A stretch of DNA of 64,000 nt from Sordaria brevicollis (lineage: Eukaryota; Ascomycota; Sordariomycetes; Sordariales; Sordariaceae): positions 363,125 through 427,124 of the forward strand of contig JAUTDP010000018.1 of the NCBI GenBank assembly GCA_033439795.1. Direction: 5' to 3'. The position numbers and the translations under genes are program-made. The notes below the pieces were generated by a model that made no database searches, was not told where the DNA came from, and worked only from the letters and a program-made list of their open reading frames with translations. Within the stretch, counting starts at the first letter, position 1. Every line of letters starts with the position of its first letter. Positions 58,069 through 64,000 of this stretch are shown one piece after another.

Positions 58069-58363
58069 TATTATAAACTTAATTTAGTAATTATATATAA
58101 TTTAGTTATGTATTTGTATTAAGGTTATAATTATTATTAAGATAATTATAACTTTATTCGGTTGGCCCGCCGCCGCGGTCGTATAGCGATACGGTCGCAG
58201 TTCCGGTTATATAATTATACGCGCCCTACGCGCGTATGGTTTGTGCGCCGTACCTTTATAAGGGCAGCTACCCGCGTATAGCTTCGCTCCCTTTCCTCTT
58301 TTCCTTCCTCGTATAATATTATATATTTTATTCTATTTACTTTAGTCGTGTTTACCCGTGATA
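58069..58363 (+). repeat. 3' LTR of element A
   Basis: It is exactly the same length as the 5' LTR. Its first 60 bases are saturated with RIP changes (TATTATAAACTTAATTTAG against TGTCACAGGCTTAGCTTAG), while its last 60 are nearly clean. CCTTTATAAGGGCAG at about 58,250-58,264 is the likely TATA region. Confidence 0.93.
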
Positions 58364-59384
58364 ATTCTCTTCTATTATTATAAATATTATTATTATCCTT
58401 TTCTTTTTTACGCTAATTTTTATTACTTTCGATATTTTCTAAGCCTCCTCCGAATTTCTTTAAGCTTCCTCCGAATTTCTTCAAATCTCCTCCGATTTTT
58501 TATAAATTTCGAACTTTTTTTTTTCGTTTACTAACCATTTTTTTTCTTTTATAATAAATATCGATAATTAACCCTTTAGAAAGTTATTATTTTACATTAA
58601 AATTCAAAAATACGTAAATAATATAGTAATAAGCTTTCTTAAATATTTTCAAATATATTTTCGAAATTAATAATCGATATTTTACTACGGCCGTTCGAAA
58701 AAAGTATAATTTCCGTACTAAATTATTATATAAAGTAATAAATTACCTTAATCTTAATCGCTTCCTATTACTTATCCAATAATTTATCCTCTTAAAAATG
58801 AAAAGTAATTAGCATTTATTTACTAAAAGGGAATATCTATAAATATAAATACGTATTAATAATAATAAATTATTATATTATAATTATAAATTTTATAAAC
58901 GTTAATAATTACCTTATAAATACCTTTAATATTTTTACTTTTTTATTAGTAATTAAATTTTAAAAGAGGGAGGGTTAATAATTTAATTAAAGGTATAATA
59001 ATTAGCGGGTTATAAATATTATAAAATTATTAAGCGTAAACGGCCGCTACTAATTAATACCTTAAAGCTAATTTTCATTTTAAAAGCCCGCTAAAATATA
59101 CAAGCCCTCTATAAAATTCAATTTTAATAATTTTATACCTTCTAACGTTAAGCGGCTATTTAATATAGGGCTAATATTCGTCGTATTAAGAAGGTTATTA
59201 CTTAATATTTCGAAAAAATAAAGGAGGGTTATAACTTATTTAAATATACTTTATAGGATTAGGAACGTTAGCCTATAATAAATTGAAACTTTTTAACTAA
59301 TTATATAATACTATTACGAGATTTTTAACGGCGTAGAATATACGTAATAACTATTACGGTTATAAATATCTTATTAATTAACCA

Positions 59385-59580
59385 ATTAGTATTCTATACG
59401 ATTTATATAGATTTTTCGATTTATACGGTTTTTTTATTTTTTTCGAATATTATATAAATATATATAAAAATTAGTATTTTAATTAGTATTCTAATTAGTA
59501 TTCTATACAATTTGTATAGATTTTTCAATTTATACGGTTTTTTCATTTTTTTCGAATATTATATAAATATATATAAAAAA
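59385..59580. repeat. Tandem pair with 109-bp period
   Basis: Copies start at 59,385 and 59,494 with ATTAGTATTCTATAC and share about 87 bp ending in ATATATAAAAA. They differ at a few places by G/A and C/T only (ATACGATTTAT versus ATACAATTTGT). A partial third start (TTAGTATTTTAATTAGTATT) lies between them. Confidence 0.85.
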
Positions 59581-59608
59581 ATATTAAATATAGTTAATTA
59601 GTAGTATA

Positions 59609-60230
59609 GTTATTGAGATGGGGCGGATAAACAAGTACAAGGGTACACGGTTAGACAGCAGATTTTTTCCGAATTTTTTCGAAAATTTTTCGTAGTTTTT
59701 TATTCTAAAGGAATTCTTCCAAGGATTTTCCTTAATTATAATCTAAAAGAAGAGGTACAGGATAAGGATATATTATAATAAGCTAATTTGAAGGAAGTAT
59801 AATAGTAGTACATTAAACAAATTAAGAAAGAAGGCTATAGAATAAATTTCGGATTTTTACATAGAAAGAAGGAAAACTCTAAAAGAATAAAAGGAAAGAA
59901 GGGTAATTAAAAAGAAAAGAAGGAAGGTCAAGCAACTTTTGCTAAAACAATAATTAAACTTTATTTAATCTTTAAAATAAAAAATCTTTTTTAATTTAGT
60001 AAAAATTAGCTCCTTAATTAAGTCTTTAAAATTTCCTAACCCTATTTCTATAATAAGTAAAAGAAAAGATATAATTAAGTCGAAAAAGATATTCCTATTA
60101 TTAAATTACTCTTTTCTCCCCTATAAATCTATTCCTTTCTCTATTCTTTTAATCTTATTAAAAGTTTTTAATATAATTCCTTTCCTAATTATTATAATAG
60201 TAATAATTATTTAGGGTTATTTTTCTTCCC
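59609..60230. other. Purine-biased, CpG-poor patch inside the RIP block
   Basis: This patch opens with GGGGCGGATAAACAAGTAC and continues as A/G-rich text (59,740-59,940) that contains CpA and TpG steps but hardly any CpG, the reverse of the surrounding sequence. It may be single-copy DNA or a different repeat that escaped RIP. No gene is recognisable. Confidence 0.5.
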
Positions 60231-61349
60231 TATTTCAAATAATAATAAAAACGAAATTGAATTTTAAATTTCCAATTAAATTAATTAAAACGGACTCAAT
60301 ACTTTAAAACGATAAAATTAAGAATCTTAATAATCCGTTAGTTATAAAAAAAAAATAATAGAAAATAAATATCGAAATAAAATTAAAAATATACTATTTT
60401 AAATATACCGCGGGATTCGCTATAGAAATAAAATAATATATAAAATAAATATAAACGTAATTATAGCCTTCTTAATATTAATTATTATACGCTATAAAAG
60501 CGTCCTTAAAAATTAAATTAAGAATAAATTATAAACTTAAAAGATTTATAATTTTCGATACTAAGTGAACGATAACCGATTAACCGAGGATTTAATAATA
60601 AATTCCCGGTTCCGAGGTTAATAATTAAAGTAAATATTATTAAATTAGAAATTTCGCCCTAATTTTAATATTAAATTAATACTTTATGTAAGTCCGATAA
60701 TAGGGTATATATAAGCGAATAATAACCGGCGCCGGGGCTTCGAATATATAAAATACTTATTTAATAATTTTAAGAACCTTATTTTAATACGCGTCGTCGG
60801 AACTTTTAAAATATAATATATTTATTTAACGGTTTTAAACCCCTTTACGCTAATATATAGTAATTTATTCAATTAAATTTAATATATATTATATTATTTA
60901 ATATTAATTGAGGTATAATTTATCCTTTATTAGTAAAGGGCTAAATTTCGTATAAGGATATAATAATACTTTATATTAACGTTTATTTAATAAAAGGTTC
61001 CCCCCGAATACTTTTTACTATTTAATATTCTTTATTAATAATAAATTAATAAAATATTCGTTAATATTAATATTAAAGTTAATAATTTCTATTTATAATA
61101 ACTCTTAATTAATAATTAATTTACTTATTATATTTATTAATCCCTTTTCCGTATTTACTTCTTCGCCTCTTTATTTATTTCCCTTTATACCTTTTATACG
61201 TTTTTTACCCTCTCCCCCCCTAAATATAATAAATTTTAATTAAATTTCTAATTACTAAATTCATCCCGAAAATAAAAATAATAATAATTAAAATTAATAA
61301 TAAAACCTTAACCCTATTCTAAATTAAATAATTACGATATTCCTTATAT

Positions 61350-64000
61350 ATTCTTCGAAGGACTTTAATCCTAAGAAGAAGTTTAAAAATAAAAATATTA
61401 TTAAATTCTTCCTAAATTTCGAAGATAGAACGAATTTCGTTAAATAGCGTAATAACGAAAAAAAGATTAACGTATAATATTAATAATATAAACCCTAATC
61501 CCGAAATATTATTAAGGATATTATCCGCTCTATTAAGAAAAAGAACGAGCCTATTACGTAGGTAAGGTTTTATAATAAATTCCGTATTACTTATTATACT
61601 TACGACCCGGAATAAATAAATTCTAATATAAATAAGCTTTAGGACTTCTACCGTAAGCGTATCGAAAATAATAAGAAAACCATTAATAATATTATTCTTA
61701 AATATTATTAGCTATTAATTCGGTAAAAGTAAATTAATTAGGAAGCTATCGAAAGGTTAGTAATTAAACGCTTTTATAAGAAATTACTTTACCGCTACCG
61801 TATTAATTTTATTATTTATTTTAGTAAGGATAAAGATAAATTCTTTAAAATAATGTAAATTAACTTTTCTACGAAATTTTCTAATTAAATTACTATTTAT
61901 TATCGAAGGGAAAATAATAATTCCAATTTTAATTTTAATAATTTTTTTAATTCCTTTAACGATAGCGATAATAATAAAAATAATAAGGTAATAAAGAAGA
62001 CTACTATTATTAAAACTAAAACTTCTAATAGTAAGAAGGATTCTAATAAGAAAAAGATTATAATCGTTAAATAAGAAATTATTAAGGAATTTATTATTAT
62101 AAACGCTTTAACCAAAAGCCTTCAAAATATACAAATCACTTATATTAAAATAACGAACTAATAAGCTAAAAATTTTGAAAATCGTTTTTAAAATCTCTTT
62201 AAGAGTAATTATATTCTTTAGGTTAATATTATAATAGTATAATCGATTAAATAAATTTAATTAACGGAAAATATAATTTACTATTAATATAGATAATTTA
62301 ATTATATTTAATACTAATATAAGGATAAAGATTATTATATAAATAAAGGATAGATCTATTAAATTAAAGCTAATAAGGAATAAGGCCGTAGGTAATAATT
62401 CTATTTAAAAAGTAATATTAAATTAATATAATATATTCCGAACGATATAATTTCTACTACTTTTCGTATAAATTATTTTAAAAATATATTTAAATCCTAT
62501 ATAATTTATTATAACGAATACCCTAAGTATAATAAATTCCGGGAATAAGAAACCGAAATTTATCCTAATAGGTTTACCCCTAACTTTAATTTCTTAAAGC
62601 CAAAATATTAATAAAAGTAGCGAAAAGTCCAAAATCGTCGCCGAACTAATCCTTAAAATAATATAATTTTAATTAATAAATTATTTTTTTAAATTAATTA
62701 TAACCTAATTAATCTATATTTAACGTTTCTTCCGCTTTTTATTCAAAAATCTTTCTTAATATCTCAAATCCTAAAATAAATTATAAAGAGGGAAATTATT
62801 ATTACGCCTATTTAAACGCGGGGAAAATTAATAATTCTTTATAAACCCCCTTCTAATATAAATCGAAAAGAAAAATTATAATTACTACTTATAAAAAAGC
62901 TAAATCTTAACCCTTATATAGAGGATATAATAAATTAAAAAGACGTACGAATAATAGTAATTAAAACCGCATTTAAGCCGGCTCTTTAACTAAAATTAAT
63001 TCCTACCGCCGCCGCTAAATTGCTAAAACTTATAAACGAATTTCCAATTAAAATTCAAAAACTTTTAACTAATAAATCCGTCTTTAAACTTAAAGATTTT
63101 AATAGCTTTAAAAATTATATAAATTATAAAATTATTTAAATTAAGGAAAATTACCCAATTATTAATAAAACTATAAATACTAAATTACAAATTACTTTCG
63201 AAAATATAATTATAATTACTCCCGAATCTAATTAATTATTTAAAAAATTAATTAACTTTAAATATTATTAAAAAGCCTTTAAAAAAGCCCTTCAATTAAT
63301 ATATAATAATAGCGCTACTAAGGATAATAATTTAGAAACTAATTAATTCCGCCCGTATAATCTATAAATTAATACTATTACTATAGTACTTAAAAAACCC
63401 TTATATAAAAATTAAAAAAAAAGGTTCAACGATATCCTCGCCGCGCAAACGTATTAATTCTACTATTAAATCGTAAATCCTAAAACGGTACTTAAAAACG
63501 AACTAATTCGAATTTATAAAAAGGATTTTTAAATTATATTCTATAGTAAAAAATTACTACTTAATAAAGAGGTTATGCGTATATAGAACCTTTTTATATT
63601 AATAATCAACATCAAATTTAAAAATAGTAAAAAGGTTACAACTCTTTTAAATAGTAGTACGGAAATCAATATTATATTTATTAATTTAGTCGATAAGTTT
63701 AATCTTAGTAATATAAATTATATAATTACTAATATTAATTCTAATAGCGGAAGGGTGCAATTTAAAAGTAAAATAGTAGAAGATATCTTCCTATTCGATA
63801 AAAGTCGGAAGGTATACTTTATAATTATTCGGAATTAATTCCCTCGTTATAAAATCCTATTTAATCTTCTATTTATTAAAAATATTAGTATTATAATAAA
63901 TTATATTAATATTAAAACTATTCGTACTTATTTTATTATAAGAGGAATAAGAATTAATATTCTCTTCGTTACTAAGGAGTAAATAAATGCTTTCGGGTAA
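61350..64000 (+). pseudogene. Gag/protease relic of a third retroelement (C), cut by window edge
   Basis: The plus strand from 61,370 to about 62,170 reads as a charged, Gag-like frame with stops. At 63,635-63,676 it reads VTTLLNSSTEINII. This is the aspartic-protease motif LLDSGAEIN after G-to-A changes at the Asp, Gly and Ala codons. The frame continues openly until about 63,834. The order gag then protease suggests an LTR element continuing to the right of the window. Its 5' LTR was not found. It is not a copy of A or B as far as I can compare by eye. Confidence 0.6.

Larger units (their letters stand above)
43763..58363 (+). mobile_element. Element A: RIP-mutated Ty3/gypsy LTR retrotransposon, interrupted by element B
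   Basis: Two directly repeated 295-bp LTRs (43,763-44,057 and 58,069-58,363) bound the element. Identical 5-bp flanks ATTCT (43,758-43,762 and 58,364-58,368) form a perfect target-site duplication. Removing element B and its duplicated flank leaves about 7.35 kb, normal for this class. The gag, protease, reverse transcriptase, RNase H, integrase order on the plus strand is that of Ty3/gypsy, and the end of pol reads as a chromodomain. A short purine tract (AAGGGTAA) abuts the 3' LTR. All frames are destroyed by RIP. Confidence 0.93.
58369..61300. other. RIP-mutated flank, no recognisable coding sense
   Basis: The sequence is AT-rich with few landmarks. A 22-bp-period repeat of CCTCCGAATTTCTT-type units lies at about 58,442-58,500. 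The tandem repeat at 59,385 and the distinct patch from 59,609 are listed separately. I could not find LTR ends or protein motifs here. Confidence 0.6.
41396..64000. other. RIP-mutated, AT-rich heterochromatic block
   Basis: Composition changes within roughly 60 bases near 41,390-41,450 and stays AT-rich to the window end. TpA-rich text dominates, CpA and TpG are scarce, and many surviving C residues sit in CpG, CpC or CpT. Directly repeated LTR copies differ almost wholly by C/T and G/A changes. These are hallmarks of RIP, a premeiotic mutation process of Neurospora and relatives. Such blocks are normally methylated and carry H3K9me3. Only fragments of coding sense remain, described separately. 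Confidence 0.93.

Noticed and set aside
61900..62115. 71-codon minus-strand frame rich in Leu/Ile/Val, membrane-like
   Set aside because: It is the complement of Asn/Lys/Ser-rich Gag-like text on the plus strand. The apparent hydrophobicity is a by-product of composition.

Overview
This window looks like a chromosome segment of a filamentous ascomycete, most likely a Neurospora species or a very close relative. The evidence is threefold. The genes have short introns of about 55-230 bp with GTANGT donors and CTAAC-like branch sites. The protein set is typical of the Sordariales. The right third carries the signature of repeat-induced point mutation (RIP): saturating C-to-T and G-to-A change in repeated DNA, with CpA and TpG almost erased. 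The genus is an inference from these traits, not a database match.

Positions 1 to about 41,400 are ordinary GC-balanced euchromatin with ten protein genes. From left to right they are: a kinesin-5 motor (minus, running off the left edge), a PHAF1/UPF0183-family protein (plus), a large basic-tailed membrane-anchored fungal protein (plus), Tim10 (minus), mitochondrial lysyl-tRNA synthetase (plus), an F-box-like protein with a CxxC pair and an internal duplication (minus), a highly codon-biased PH-domain protein (plus), succinate-semialdehyde dehydrogenase (minus), a secreted GH79 glycosidase (plus) and a four-helix membrane protein (minus). Most genes are spliced, and exon boundaries are given in each entry. 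Tim10 and the mitochondrial lysyl-tRNA synthetase are divergent neighbours that both serve mitochondria; otherwise no pathway cluster is evident. About 8.4 kb (20,287-28,722) holds no gene I can support.

Positions from about 41,400 to 64,000 are an AT-rich block of RIP-mutated transposons. Its core is a nested pair of LTR retrotransposons. Element A (43,763-58,363, plus strand) has 295-bp LTRs and a perfect 5-bp target duplication. Element B (49,609-56,850, coding on the minus strand) has 253-bp LTRs and a 5-bp duplication differing by one G/A change. B sits inside the integrase core of A, and the A reading frame resumes in register on the other side. Both are Ty3/gypsy elements, and both end in what reads as a chromodomain. 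Flanking them are a probable Mutator-like transposase relic on the left and the gag/protease part of a third retroelement on the right. No reading frame in this block is intact.

No tRNA, rRNA or CRISPR array was recognised by eye. Exon calls rest on reading splice sites and translated homology from memory, without searches.
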